Positions 11,965 through 23,278 of a stretch of DNA of 64,000 nucleotides are shown in pieces (within the stretch, counting starts at the first letter, position 1; each line of letters begins with the position of its first letter). Position numbers and translations under genes: made by a program. This stretch comes from Lanius collurio (lineage: Eukaryota > Chordata > Aves > Passeriformes > Laniidae), in contig JACBWW010000094.1 in NCBI GenBank assembly GCA_020086605.1, positions 875,009 to 939,008 on the forward strand. The letters run 5' to 3'. Under the pieces are notes generated by a model. That model was not told the origin of the DNA. It made no database searches and saw nothing but the letters and a program-made list of their open reading frames with translations.

Positions 11965-12210
11965 TAATATGTGCAGTCAACTTCCATCTTGCACTCTGCG
12001 AGTGTGCTGGTATGAGTGGTTCTGACACCCTGAACATAAACCAGATGGCCCCTTTCTTACGCCATATCATGCAAAGAGAGATTTGAATTAATTCATGTAG
12101 AAATCATGACAATTCTGTTGCTGTTGGAACTCAGTATAGCGGACAGGGTGGCAGGAGATTATGCTGAATTTTTAACTTATAAAATACTAGTGACAGATGT
12201 CACTGCCTGT
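11965..12210. promoter_or_regulatory. Candidate conserved regulatory element between CpG blocks
   Basis: This AT-rich block sits between two CpG-dense blocks. It includes an octamer-like ATGCAAAG at about 12069-12076, a 12-base palindrome TGAATTAATTCA (12084-12095) and a TGIF/MEIS-type palindromic site TGACAGATGTCA (12191-12202). The clustering of homeodomain, POU-like and TALE-type sites suggests an enhancer or proximal regulatory region. This is motif-based inference. Confidence 0.4.
12191..12202. promoter_or_regulatory. TGIF/MEIS-type palindromic site
   Basis: TGACAGATGTCA is an inverted pair of TGACA half-sites separated by GA. It fits the dimer motif known for TGIF and related TALE homeodomain proteins (TGACAgcTGTCA type). 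With its flanks the inverted match extends to GTGACA..TGTCAC. Occupancy is unknown. Confidence 0.45.
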
Positions 12211-12479
12211 TCTCCTTTGTTGTTTCTCATCCTTTCTCCATCCCCTAGTGCCCTCTTGCCCTTCTCCAGAGCTTTACCTCTGGACTGCGGGGCTTTAAAA
12301 CTTACTTAAATACACTTTTGTGCAGAACTTTACACACCGTGTGTACAGAAAGATCCATGAACCCCAGAAGTGTGTGCCCAAAACACAAACATGCTGGGGT
12401 AAAGGAGATTTCATTTTTCAGCGACCTCCATCTACAGCCCTTTTGAAACCCCATCCCCAATCAATAATGTTTTCCAGGG
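12211..12479. other. Mixed non-coding spacer between CpG blocks
   Basis: This stretch has no CpG enrichment, no repeat and no recognisable exon. A plus-strand frame at 12320-12685 runs into the next CpG-dense block but has no identifiable domain. Confidence 0.4.
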
Positions 12480-13330
12480 AGATCGATGACCCGTGCAGGC
12501 AGCAGCGCCTTCCCGAGCAGGTGAGACCCAGGGAGGCAGGGATTCCGTCCGGAGAGGGGCCGTGCCCCCGTCCTGCCGTGCTGCCCCTGCCCGCCGGACT
12601 CTCCCAGCTCCAGGGGTGCATTAGGTGGACGCCTGCCCAGCGAGGCGTGGCAGCGCCAGCTCCGAGCTCAGCATCCCTGGGCTGAGCGCTGCCGTGGGGA
12701 CATCCCGCTCTCCCTGGCCTCCTCTCCTCCTCGCCCGCAGGTTCCAGCGCCTACAGCCGGCCCAGAGCTGTCAGCCCCTCACTGTGTGGCCACCGCGTCC
12801 TTCAGCACCGGAGCCCCGGCCAGGGCTGGGCCAGCGCTGGGCGCGGCCGGGCCCCTCCGGCCGCACAGAGGCACCGAAGGTTCGTGCGGCTTTTTTTGGG
12901 TGTCGGGCCCAAAGCGCTGCCTCTCCGAGAATGCCCAGGGCTGTTCCCACCTCCTGCCGGGCTCTGCGGAGCCTCTCGCAAGAGCAGCGCGCCCGCGTTT
13001 CCTCCGCGCCCCCTCCCCTCTGGTTTCCTTCCACTGGGGAACTTTTTCCTCCGCCTTCCCCTCCATCCCCCTCCGAACCTGAATGAACGCTTCTTTCAGT
13101 AATGGGTTTTTTCCACCTGGTTGAGTTGATGAAAGGTTTATGAGTTGACATTCAGTGCGAGGAGAACAAAGCGAGCGCGGGCTGTGCGTGCGCGGGGGCG
13201 GGCGCGACAGAGCTGCTGAAAACTTTATTACAAACTGAGAGGCGCTGGGAGCCGTAAATCAGCCGGATGCTCCCTGCAAGCCCCCGGGAAGCTGCCACGG
13301 CACAACTGAGGAGGCGACACAAGGATGGGC
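12480..13330. promoter_or_regulatory. CpG-dense block 2 (probable CpG island) with GC box
   Basis: This is the longest CpG-rich stretch in the window. CpG is dense from about 12490 to 13000 and again at 13155-13265, where GTGCGTGCGCGGGGGCGGGC (about 13185-13204) includes an Sp1-type GC box. The 13085-13140 interval between the two dense parts is AT-richer. Overlapping frames on both strands (for example 12625-13086 plus and 12771-13151 minus) are Pro/Arg/Ala-rich and look compositional. It is a candidate promoter for an unannotated or distant-exon transcript. Confidence 0.55.
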
Positions 13331-13485
13331 ACCAGTGGGCCCCAGTGAGTTGCGCTGGGCTGCTGGGAGGAGGGAGAGGAAGGAGGAAGAAGAGGAGGAT
13401 GAAGCTTGCTAAGCACCCATCTCTCACTGGTCCCGCTTCCCTGTGCTAGACAGGGACGTCCAGACTCCCCACCTCCAATCCCAGC

Positions 13486-13605
13486 AGGGTTCGGGTTGAA
13501 GGGACCTTAAATCCCATCCAGTCCCACCCCACGCCATGGGCAAGGACACCTTCCACAAACCCAGGTTGCCCCAAGCCCCGTCCAACCTGGCCTGGAAATC
13601 TGAGT
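13486..13605 (-). mobile_element. CR1 LINE 3'-region fragment, antisense
   Basis: On the plus strand, GGGTTGAAGGGACCTTAAAT is followed by GCCATGGGCAAGGACACCTT, CAGGTTGCCCCAAGCCCCGT and CAACCTGGCCT, the classic antisense CR1 sequence. The terminal octamer repeats are missing, so the extreme 3' end is lost or diverged. It is a 5'-truncated, non-coding relic abutting the CpG-rich block. Confidence 0.85.
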
Positions 13606-14080
13606 TCCAAAGGAGTTTCCAGAGGCACGAACTGCTGTGTAGGGCCCAGCTCAGGGGAAAATCAGCTTCAGGCCCCTTGGACAGCTGCCCACGCTGCCCC
13701 TCCGTGCCCTGTGCCGCTTCCACCCAGGCTGGTCAGGCTGCGCTCGGGGCCCTCCCCAGGTGAGAGCCGGCAGCTCCTGTTTACCCGCACGGAGCTGAGC
13801 AGCAGCTTGCTGCGAGTGTTTGAAAACGCCGCACCCAAAACAAACAAACAAACAAAAGGCTTTCAGCTGGTATTTGTTAGGAAACCAACGTTAACAGGCT
13901 CACAGCTATGAAAAGCACCTTTAGCAACACGAGCGGAATGATTTTTGCTTTGCATTACAGAGAAGGGGAGAAGGAGCAGAGCTGCCACCAGCTGAGCCTG
14001 CGAAACGAGCAGGAGGCGCTTTGTCACAGCGGCTCCCGGGGAAGGCTCTGGGGCTCAGACACGGCACCAACACCTCCACA
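13606..14080. other. Unique non-coding sequence, no gene seen
   Basis: No exon or RNA gene is visible. A short AAAC tetranucleotide run (about 13838-13858) is the only low-complexity feature. Confidence 0.45.
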
Positions 14081-14130
14081 GCTGACCCCAAAGCAGCCTG
14101 GCTGACCCCAAAGCAGCCTGGCTGACCCCA
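14081..14130 (+). repeat. 20-bp tandem repeat, 2.5 copies
   Basis: GCTGACCCCAAAGCAGCCTG occurs twice in perfect tandem (14081-14100 and 14101-14120), followed by the first ten bases of a third copy. Identical copies suggest recent slippage or duplication. Confidence 0.95.
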
Positions 14131-14229
14131 GGACCCCCTCACACCTTCAGCAGGCCCGGGCTGCCTCGGGGGGAGCGAAGCACCTTTCCTACACCATCCC
14201 CTGGCTCCGTGGGGAGCGCGCAGCACCCT

Positions 14230-14480
14230 CCTGGTTTTATGTCACGTTGGAAGCACTTTGGTTCCTCCGGCCCTTTCCAGCAGCAGCCTCGGTTCTGCTC
14301 TAATTTAGCCGGTGTTAATTAGCAGTGTCTGCGCCGAGGCGAGCGGTGGCTGGGGGAGCAGGAGCCCTCGCCCTGGCTGTGCCGGGGATGCGGGGCTCGG
14401 AGCGGGTCCCACCCGGGTCACCCAACCCCGCTGCTCCCAGAGCCGCTCTCCCCAGCAATCCCGTGCTGCGCACAAAGGCA
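14230..14480. promoter_or_regulatory. CpG-rich block 3
   Basis: CpG frequency rises again (GTCTGCGCCGAGGCGAGCGG, GCTCGGAGCGGGTCCCACCC). It is weaker and shorter than the 12.5-13.3 kb block and may be an outlying part of the same CpG-rich domain. No exon is recognised. Confidence 0.4.
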
Positions 14481-15749
14481 GACACGTTTCTATTTTAAAC
14501 TCTGGTCCAAGGCCACTGGCTGCCTTTTGCAGTGCGGATGTCCTGGAAATGTCACCGCAGAGCAGTGTGCTCAAGAGATTAGAGCCGTTCCAGCTCGCAA
14601 ATGACAGAGGACACTCACAGATGTTACTGTAGCCATGGGGTCACACACAGTTGCTCAGGCTTAACTTGTTGAATTGCATTAAAAAAAAAAAAAATAAGAG
14701 GAAAAGGGGCAAATGCTGAAAGACTCTGAGCAGCTGTGACTTTGCTCGGGTTTTATCCCAGACAGATAAATCTCCTTTCCCCATAACAACCAGTAGCCAT
14801 TATAAGCCTTGGAGAGATGACTTTAAATAACTGAATTCCTGGGCCAAAATATGGTTAATATTTCCAGCCTCGTGGTGTGCAGAGCAGTGGAAGGGTTAAC
14901 AGCTGCTGTGCACGGAGCTCCAGGATCGGCGTGGTGGGTGTGAGGCTCAGAGAACCTCTGCTCCAACAGCACTGACGGTATTTCCAGAGCAGACTCACAC
15001 CGTGGGATGCTGCCATTTTTATGCACCTCATTTGAGAGCTGCTGATTTGCAGATAGTGAGAACTGAGCAGCTTTTACATTTTTACAAAACCAGGTGCTTT
15101 TAAGATGTACCTTTAAAATCAAAATACGTTTTAAATCACCTCTGAGAGTCTTGGCTGGTGTCTAATTGTGCTTCTGGGCACTCGCTCTGAGGAGCAGCCC
15201 GAGCCCTGGCCTAGATCAGCAGGCAGTGACACGCATCCCTCACGCTAATGGGCTGCTCCTGGCTGTGCTGGGGAGAGGCACGGGGAAGGGCTGGGCAAAA
15301 GTGCCGAGAGGTACTGAAAAAAACCCGAAATAACAATCAGGTGCAACTGCAGCTCCAGCCCAAACGTTCAGTGTTAATCATTTGCTCCTTTTCTGGGCTT
15401 GCATCTGCTCTGCACTTCTGAGCAGTTCTGGTGCTCTGGAAAAGCAAAGTACAGACAAGCTGGAATCTCTAATCAGCCCTGAATTTGTGAGGTTTGAGCA
15501 AATCCTGCCCAGGTAGGGGGAACCAGGCGTTGATCAGGGTCTGCCTGAGCAAAGCCAGCAGAGGAAGAGACACAAATCACCTGGATATTGGAATTTTTCT
15601 AAGCAAAAGCTTGAATCGAGCACAAGAGCCAAGCACTGCTCTACCAAGACAAGTTCAGACCTAGAGCTGGGCCCTGGGCCTGTGCTGGTGGCGCTTTCAT
15701 CCTGCCCTGGCTTGGCTCCCCCGGATGACTTTGTTCTGTCAGATGTGGC
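14481..15749. other. Unique non-coding sequence, no gene seen
   Basis: A run of about 14 A residues lies near 14680-14694. AT-rich sequence continues at 14750-14850 and 15040-15140. The A run has no recognisable retroposon body upstream. Confidence 0.45.
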
Positions 15750-15890
15750 TTCTAATTACGAGCCCTCCAAGTGCCATTAGCGGTTTAACTGAAGGGAAAT
15801 TGAGCCATATAAATAGCACCACTTCACCATCCTCTGTTTATATTAAACTGGATTTCCCTTTTGATATTTATTGAGGGAGACGTGGATTTG
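15750..15890. promoter_or_regulatory. AT-rich patch with TATA-like TATAAATAG
   Basis: TATAAATAG at 15808-15816 matches the strict TATA-box consensus and also resembles a MEF2 half-match. TCTAATTACG (about 15751-15760) lies just upstream. A plus-strand frame begins at 15861, about 50 bases downstream, but encodes nothing recognisable. A genuine promoter is possible but unproven. Confidence 0.25.
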
Positions 15891-18589
15891 TTTGAAGATT
15901 CAGCTCAACCTGTTAAGATTTTACTGGAGGAAGGAATTCGGCCACTGGAATTGCCACGGGCAGGAGCGTGGGGAGGGAAGGAGCCAGCAGCCAGCAGTGC
16001 TGGGCAGGGCAGCTCCACCACGCAGGCACTGCAGGAGGGGCCACACTCAGGAAGTTCTGGGTGTGCAGGGCAAATCAGGAAGGGCAGCAAGGCCTCCCTG
16101 TTCTACGGGCACCTTTCATCCCGAGGGCCGGCGGTTTGCAGGCTGGAGAGCTCAGCGCTGGGCCTGGGGTTGTGTTTTGTCTTGCAAGGCTGAAATATCA
16201 TTTACCATTTCAGTCTTAAGCTGGTTAAGAAATTACAGTGTGGGGAACAGCATCGAGGAAAAACCTTACTGAAAAACTGCATGAAGAAATTACATTTGAA
16301 AAAGTCACTTTTTAGATATTCTTGGAAGGAAAGTTGTTTTGGTTTTTTTTTCATGGGGAGGAATTTATATTTTCACCTGAAATTAAAAGCAACTAGTTAT
16401 GGTAAAAGGTGAGAGACACCTTTAATTAAATTATGAGAAATACAAATTCTTCCATTGTAGGAAACAGTTTTTGGTCAGCTGTGGGAACAGGGGGTGTCCT
16501 GTGAGAAGTCAGAAGCTGAATTTATCAGCTGCAGCCTTAAGGATGAAAAGGGGGAGGCCAAGGACACAAGACACTGAACAGAATGCAAAGACAAGGAGAG
16601 TATTGGGCAATTCCCCAACAGAGAATGCCTCAGGCTGATCCAAGGTGGGATCAGTGCTCTGCAGTGACAAAATCCCAGGTCTTAAGAGTTTATCCAGATG
16701 GGAACCCCAGAGCCAAGGGCCTGATCCCCAACACCTCTCTGGGAAGCACTGAGTGCTGAGTTGAGACTGGAAGTGCAATTGTGGGGAATCACTTCCCACC
16801 AGGATTTGGAGCTGCCAAAAGCTCCCAAAGCCGCCGCAGCCCAACAAGTGCTGAGCAAGGAACCACTGGAGTTTCTCAACACTTGCTGCGAGTCCCGGAG
16901 CTCTTGAGAGGGTGTGAAGGAAGAGCTGCCGGGAGCCTCCTGCCCTCAGCCCTGCCCTCAGTCTCTCTGCCCAGGCACTGCTCCGATCCACAGGGATGGA
17001 ATTTGGAAACGCCTGTGCACCTGCAGGGTTTCACCGACTTCAGCAGGAATTGGATGTGCCCGATCCCAGCTCAGGGGATGGGGATTCAGGGGAAGGACTG
17101 AACCCCTCTGGGTTCCACCAGCAGAGAATCCTTTTTCTGTAGGGACAGTTGTTGGCACAGCAGCCCATCCTCCAGGCAGTGTTGGGTGGAAAGGAGCAGA
17201 ACAAAGGGCTAAAGCGAGTCCCTGCTGTTTGTTGCCCACTCTCACTGGCAATGGGCTTGGCTACCTGCACAGCATGTAATAAAAAGCAAGACTCGATTAT
17301 TTCTAATCCTCACAAGCAGAGCGAGGTTGCAACACGAGCTGGGGAAGCGAGAGCTGGGGAAGTTTAATAGAAAGCAGCCCCCCCATGCCGCGATGCCTGG
17401 AGAGCCGCTCCGCCCAGCCCGGCCCTGCCCGGCCCGCAGGCACCGCAGCTCCATCCCTCACCCTCCCGCTGCAATTACTCACGTCTGACAACTCAGCCTG
17501 GGAAGTTCAAAGCGCTCCCCACCTGGTATTTCTCTTTTATGAGCTCACAACTACAAAGTGCAACTTTGGGAATGTTTTAACCTTTCTTTCCCACACGCCT
17601 GAGTGTTCCCGTGCTCGCCTCCTGCTCGCCCCAGCTCTCATTCCACTGTGCACAGCTGAGGCAATTCAGAGAAGGGGGACGAGACAGGAAAGGGCTGCTC
17701 AGGGTTGGTGCTCCACTGAGTTTAAAAGAAGCCACACTGAATAAATCGGATGCCTGGGCGATTTTCAGTGTCCAGAATGTCCCCCAGAACCCAAAGTTCT
17801 GGTCACTAAGGACTGGGATGATGGGGACACGGCCCAGGGTCCATTTGCAGAGGTTCTGGGAGCTCCTCTGGTAGCTCTGCAGGGATGTGTGCCTGGAGAT
17901 GCCGCAGCTGCAGCACAGGAGGTTTGTTCTGTGTGGATCCAGCTGCTGCTTTGCTGCATTTCCCAGCTCCCCAAGTAAATAAATGAAGGGCCTCCACTTT
18001 CCCTGCACACTGCAGTGTGTGTACATGAGTGTTATTTCCCCTATCAGATTCCTGTACAAAAACTGCTGTCAGGCTATTAATAATCTGGAAAAACACCTTG
18101 AAACTTGACTCAATGAGGCCACATTGCAAATGGGCTCTAATGGCTTTTATTCCTCATCTCTGTCACCTCAGATCTAATCTGCCATTTTCTCATTTTTTAT
18201 CCTCTCTGGTCCCCTCAAAACTCACCCAGCAGCTCTTCCCTCAGTGCAGGGAGGCAGTGACGGGTTAGCAGGGGTTTGTGGATGGAAAGGTCAGGGGTGT
18301 CAGGCAGAGTGGAACTGACACTGGATCCTGAGTTTTTTCTCTGTGTTGGGGCCGCCTGTGCATTTTTAGTGGAAACAACCAAATCTCTGCAGCCTCTGTC
18401 CCTGTGTTTGAGCTCACACCCCTCGTGCTGAGTTTGGTGTAGAACATTTGCCTGAAGGATGAACAGGAATCAAAGGCTGCTGAGCTCCTTCTCTGGAAAA
18501 ATGAGAGGAGGAAAGGAGAGGATGCTGCAGAGCCTCACACAGCACTCGTGGCCTGCTAAGGGCCTGTGGTCAGACTTTTAAACATTCAC
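15891..18589. other. Unique non-coding sequence with a small CpG cluster
   Basis: A small CpG cluster lies at about 17385-17475 (CCGCGATGCC, CCCGGCCCTGCCCGGCCCGC). AT-rich sequence occurs at 16200-16470. Frames on both strands overlap and look compositional. No exon, RNA gene or mobile element is recognised. Confidence 0.4.
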
Positions 18590-19160
18590 ATAATCCAGAG
18601 TTCTTAATTAGATATCACTACATTTTTTAATTAGATGGCATTCCTGGGTATCTAATTACCTTTAAAACAATGGTCTCAGGCAGCCAGGGGGAAGGCAGCA
18701 GGCAGCCCCTGACAGAAGTGGTTCAGTGTGTGATTCTCAGAGAGAAGCCACAAGTCCCTTTTCCCCTCAGCCACCTCGGCATCACAATCTGTTTAGGAGT
18801 TCCTTCTTTTCTGTTTTATTTAGTTATGCAAACATTAATTTAAGGAATATTTCTCAAGCCTCCTGTGGGAATCCAACCCAATTTCCAGAGACAAAGCATG
18901 TGCAGAAATGACTAACATTTCTCTTTGAGGAGGAGAGGAGATTTAAGGCTTTTGACTCAAGGTTTTTTTCCCCCCTCTTTCTTCTCCTTTCTTCTAAGTA
19001 TCTCTTTATTCATCACTTTAATTACCTAATCGTAAATTTCTTTAGGGGGTTACTTAGAAGGAAAATTAGCATCAAAGCTTGGCAGTAAATTCAGGGGCTT
19101 TTGGAGCAGGTCCAAGCTGTTTCACCTGTGATTAATTAGATGATTTTTTTTCTTTAAGTG
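18590..19160. promoter_or_regulatory. Candidate element: cluster of TAATTAGAT sites
   Basis: TTAATTAGAT occurs at 18604-18613 and 18627-18636. The inverse ATCTAATTA is at 18650-18658, so three equally spaced homeodomain-type sites fall within 55 bases. AT-rich sequence with pyrimidine tracts continues to 19160, including TAATTACCTAAT-type sequence near 19020. This arrangement suggests a homeodomain-bound enhancer. Conservation is untested. Confidence 0.4.
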
Positions 19161-22100
19161 CCAGAGGGCTGCTGAGGTCTTTAAGCAGTTACATGACTGC
19201 TGGCAGCTCAGGAATTATGATTGATGCTCTGGGCTGGCATTTAGGACTTCTGCTTCTCTTTGGTGCTTGCCTGGAGAAGGGAGAACACCAGAGCAGCTCC
19301 AGAGCTGCAACAAAGGGCTTGGGGCTGGCCAGGCCAGTCCGAGCTCTCCCACAGGAGGGAAGGCACCATTTCAGTGCTGGTATTCCACAGGATTCAGAGG
19401 AGAAAAAGGGAGAAAGAAGCTCCTCCTGCTCAGATTATGTACTACAGAGTCACAATATCCAGTTACAGCAGGACTTCTCTTTAAAGCTTTCTTTAAGGAA
19501 TGGACAGAGTCAAGGATGAAAACAGGAGGAACACAGAACTAAAGCTTTAACCCCAACTCTGAAACTTGCAAAAAAAGACTTAAAAACCCATCCTTCCTTC
19601 ACAAAAATACCCCTAATACTCCTTTCTCCTGGCCCCAAAAGGCAAAGCATGAATCTCATTGGTTTTTTGTTTTGTTTTAGCAGAAAACCAAACATAGAAC
19701 CACATTCCAGACTGATCTGGCTCCTCCTTCTGGCTGGAAAAAAAAAATCCTGTTGTACCACCAAAGGGCAAAAAAACCCCAAACCAAGCCAACCCCTCAA
19801 GCCCCGAGTTCTCCATAGGAGCTTCAGCAGAAGTCAGGAACATCAGCCAGCTCTAATCTCATCCCCACACAGCTCCCACACAGCTCCCACCCAAGGTGGG
19901 ATAGAGGAGCTGGGGTGAGCCCAGGGCTGTGCCTGCACTTCCTCCAGCCCCAGCTGTTTTCTGGGAAGGGGAGATGCCTCCTCCCTCCCCAAGCTGCACA
20001 CATGTCCTGCACAGAGTCAGGAGCAGCAATCCCAGGGACACTGCCCCAGTCCCTGGCATCGAGAGGGACACTGGGGACAGGACTGGGCTCTGTGGAACGT
20101 AGGGAGCACTGGCTGCAGCTCAGGAGAGTCAGGGAAGGAGACGGATGAAAAGCAGCAAAGAGCCCTCAGCAGGCCCAGAGAGCCCCCTGCCAATTCTGCC
20201 TGGGACCTCCTTGTTCAGACCCTGATTTAATCCATCAGGTGTCTGTGGTTTCTCTCAGCAGAGAAAAAGCATCTTTCAGACCAGAAATGCAGCGCCTGAG
20301 CTCAGAGGGGCAGGGACTGTTCCTGCTCTGACACAAGAGTTGGACCTCAGAGACTAAATCTGAGCCCTGCTGACACCCCTCATCCCCCACATCCAGGTGA
20401 GCTTTGCAGCTCAGAGCTGTGCAGGTCCCCAAGCACGGAGCACACACTCTGCTCCTCGGTGGTTTCTGCATTTGTGGCCCAAACAATGCACGAGATGCTG
20501 AAGATTCCCAGGTGGCAGCTCCAGGGAGCATTTGCAGGCACCCACACACAGACTCTCCCACACCTTTGCTTTTCACAGCTTGTGACAACAGAGATTATTC
20601 CTTGCTGGAAGAATGTGGCATTGTTGACATTAAAAAAAAAGGCAAAACAGGCCTTTGCTTTGCTTGAACAGCACAGGCTCTCTTGATCAGCTGTCTGAGG
20701 TGCCTCAGCTGTACAAAGCATTTAAACCTGTCTAACATCAAAAAGTAAGGTAAGACAAGTCACTTTGATGCTCCAGAGCACATGCCTAACATGATTATTG
20801 CAGCATCTTCCTGGTGATAATAGAATTATGCAAAGGAGGCCTTGACCCATTAATGCTTTTACCTTTCTTAGGATTTCTCTGCCTGTTCCCTCCTTCCTGA
20901 GCAGCAGAACTGCTGGCTCAGGCAGAGCAGCTGAACAAAGGCTGCGAGGCACAGGAGTCACCTGTGAACAGGTTTTGGTGCTGCAGCTTTCTTAGTGCAA
21001 AATGCCCTGGCACTGCACAAAATCTGCTTAATATCAGAACACAGAGGCCCAGGCACGTGTGGTTATCTAAAGCAAGCAAACAATAAGGAAGAAAAAGGGA
21101 TGTCAACCCCTCTGTGCCCTGCTCGGACAGAATTACAGCTGGAGACAAGGGAAGGTGCAGATGGTGGCAACAGAGAAACCCTGCAGGAGCTGGGTGTGAG
21201 GATCCTCTGCAGGCAGAGGCTGCAGACCCTGCCCAGGCCCTTCCTCCCAACCTGCAGCTCTCCTGTGTTTGCAATAACGCACACCAAGGCCTGGCCTGAG
21301 ACTCAGCTGCTGAAGCTTGGTTGGCCAGAGGGTAAACAGAGCCCGGTGCACAAATTCTTATCTAAGTTTGCATATCCAGTGGATGATTTTAGGCCAAAAA
21401 ACTCCTACTAGGAGCTCAGCTGACTGCCTTGGCTCCAGCTCAGGCCTGCAAAGGGCTGGCAGGGGGAAAGCTGAACACTTCCTCTGTGTTCTGTTTGCTC
21501 CAAGCATGGTTCACTGAGTCCTCCTCGCAATCTGTCCTGAACTGCAAATGTATGATCGGTTTGTTCCAGGGAGGATGAGTCCAACACATTAACGCTCAGA
21601 CCTGGATCCAAACCCCAAACTTCCCCAGCACAGACACGTTTCCATCTGGAGCTTTGGTCCAAGGTTTTTCTCTTGCTTCTCACTCGTGTTGCTGCGGGGA
21701 GCTTCTGAGTGCCCATGCTGGGCCATCCTCGCTGTTTCAGCTGACAGGGAAGTGTTCTGTGCCCTTGGGCACCTCACCCAGCTGTGCAGAGCGGGCACCC
21801 CCTGCTCTTTTCCCTCAAAAGGGAAAGTGCGAGCCCAGCTCTGCCCATTCCCCCAGGCAGGAAAGCTCCTGGAGCATCCCCTTGAAACAAAGCCTTTCTT
21901 CCCCTCTTTTCCTGTCTAATCCAGAAAAAAGGACCAAGACCTTATCCCTGAGCTTCGGGAATCTGTTAATTGGCTCCCCAGTAAAATTACAGCGCCTCTG
22001 CTGCCTGATAATGATTGTAAATGACAGGGACTATCAGGTTTACCTTGTGATGTCCCTGGGGAGCTTGCAGTTAGTTTAGTCTGAACTCTGCGTCAGCTGT

Positions 22101-23244
22101 TTGGGTTCCTTTCTTCTCGGCATGTGGTATCTGGACTCAAGCTGCAGCCTTTCAAACCTAATTAGTGTTAGGGGAAAGAGAGAGACAAAAAACACCAAAC
22201 ACCATCACTCTCCTCCCTCAGCTGACTCGGTAATGTACAGGCAGGGCCTGATTTATGGGACAAGTTCAGGGGGATTTTTTGTTTGGGCTTTTTATTCTTT
22301 CTTTCATGCTTATCAATCCTGTGTCTTTGGCTCAAACTGCAGAAAACCTGAATTTCAGCGTGCTGGAGTCTCTGAGCTCTGGGAAGTTCTGCAGAGAATA
22401 CTGAAGCTCAGTGGAGTCTCCTTGGCTGGGTCTGTTCTGTGCAGAGCTCAGCAGAAACTCAGTTTTTTGCCCTTTCCCTCACAGAACGTTTTACTCTCCA
22501 AAATGTTTGTTGTTGAAACTTAACAATGCTGTTCTCAGTGATACCTCCCTCCCTTTAGTGTTCAGCCAAATTCAAACTGCCCCTGCTCAGAAATAAGAGC
22601 ACAATTTATCCATGACCTGCTTCATTTTCACTTGCAGGACGTTTCCCAATCTCTCTGCACTGGCACCAAGGTGTGTCTCACCTGTTCCCTGCTTGGTTCC
22701 CGACTCCCACCCCACACCAGGCACTCCAGCTGTTGTTGCATTGCTGCCTGGAGCAATCCAGAGCTGCACATCCATGGGAGGCATCTCCAAAGCATCCACA
22801 GACCTGGAGAAGCAGCAGCACATGAGATGTTTTGGTTTCAGTGACTGATGGCACGTGCCGAATTCTCTGGAATGGTTTCTTTTTGCTCAGGAATGACATG
22901 CACATATTTCAAATAGAGCTAATTAGTCTCTGGAACAGCTGCTGAAAGATGGGATGAATTTTTTGATTGCTCAGAAACTTTAAATCAAGACTAAATGTCT
23001 CTAGGAGAAGTGAAGCTGCACCATTACTGAAATCCTGACATGGGAAGAATCAGGGAGTAGAGCAGGGGAGAGGAGAAGGTTCCCTCTGCCTTAAAACTCT
23101 GAAATCCCAGGACTGTTCCATCTGTCCCTGTAGTTGCCATATTCTGAAAACAGCTCTCTGTGCCCTTATCTCAGTGGGCATCTTTTAGAAAAAACCCTAC
23201 TGTGGTTCAAATTCAGACTGAAGACAAAAAGAGGCCTGGAGTGC
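19161..23244. other. Unique non-coding sequence, no gene seen
   Basis: Several overlapping frames of 90-140 codons occur, for example 20995-21411 and 21654-22079 on plus. None has a recognisable domain and each is shadowed on the other strand. A small local duplication of ACACAGCTCCC occurs near 19866-19888. AT-rich patches lie at 21940-22060 and 22900-23010. Confidence 0.45.
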
Positions 23245-23278
23245 CACTCTCTCTCTCCCTCTCTCTCTCTCTCCCTCT
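23245..23278 (+). repeat. (CT)n microsatellite
   Basis: An interrupted CT dinucleotide run of about 34 bases, broken twice by CCC. A short T-run follows at about 23286-23293. Confidence 0.9.

Noticed and set aside
14680..14694. Poly(A) run as the tail of a processed pseudogene
   Set aside because: No open or degraded coding body and no target-site duplication could be seen upstream.
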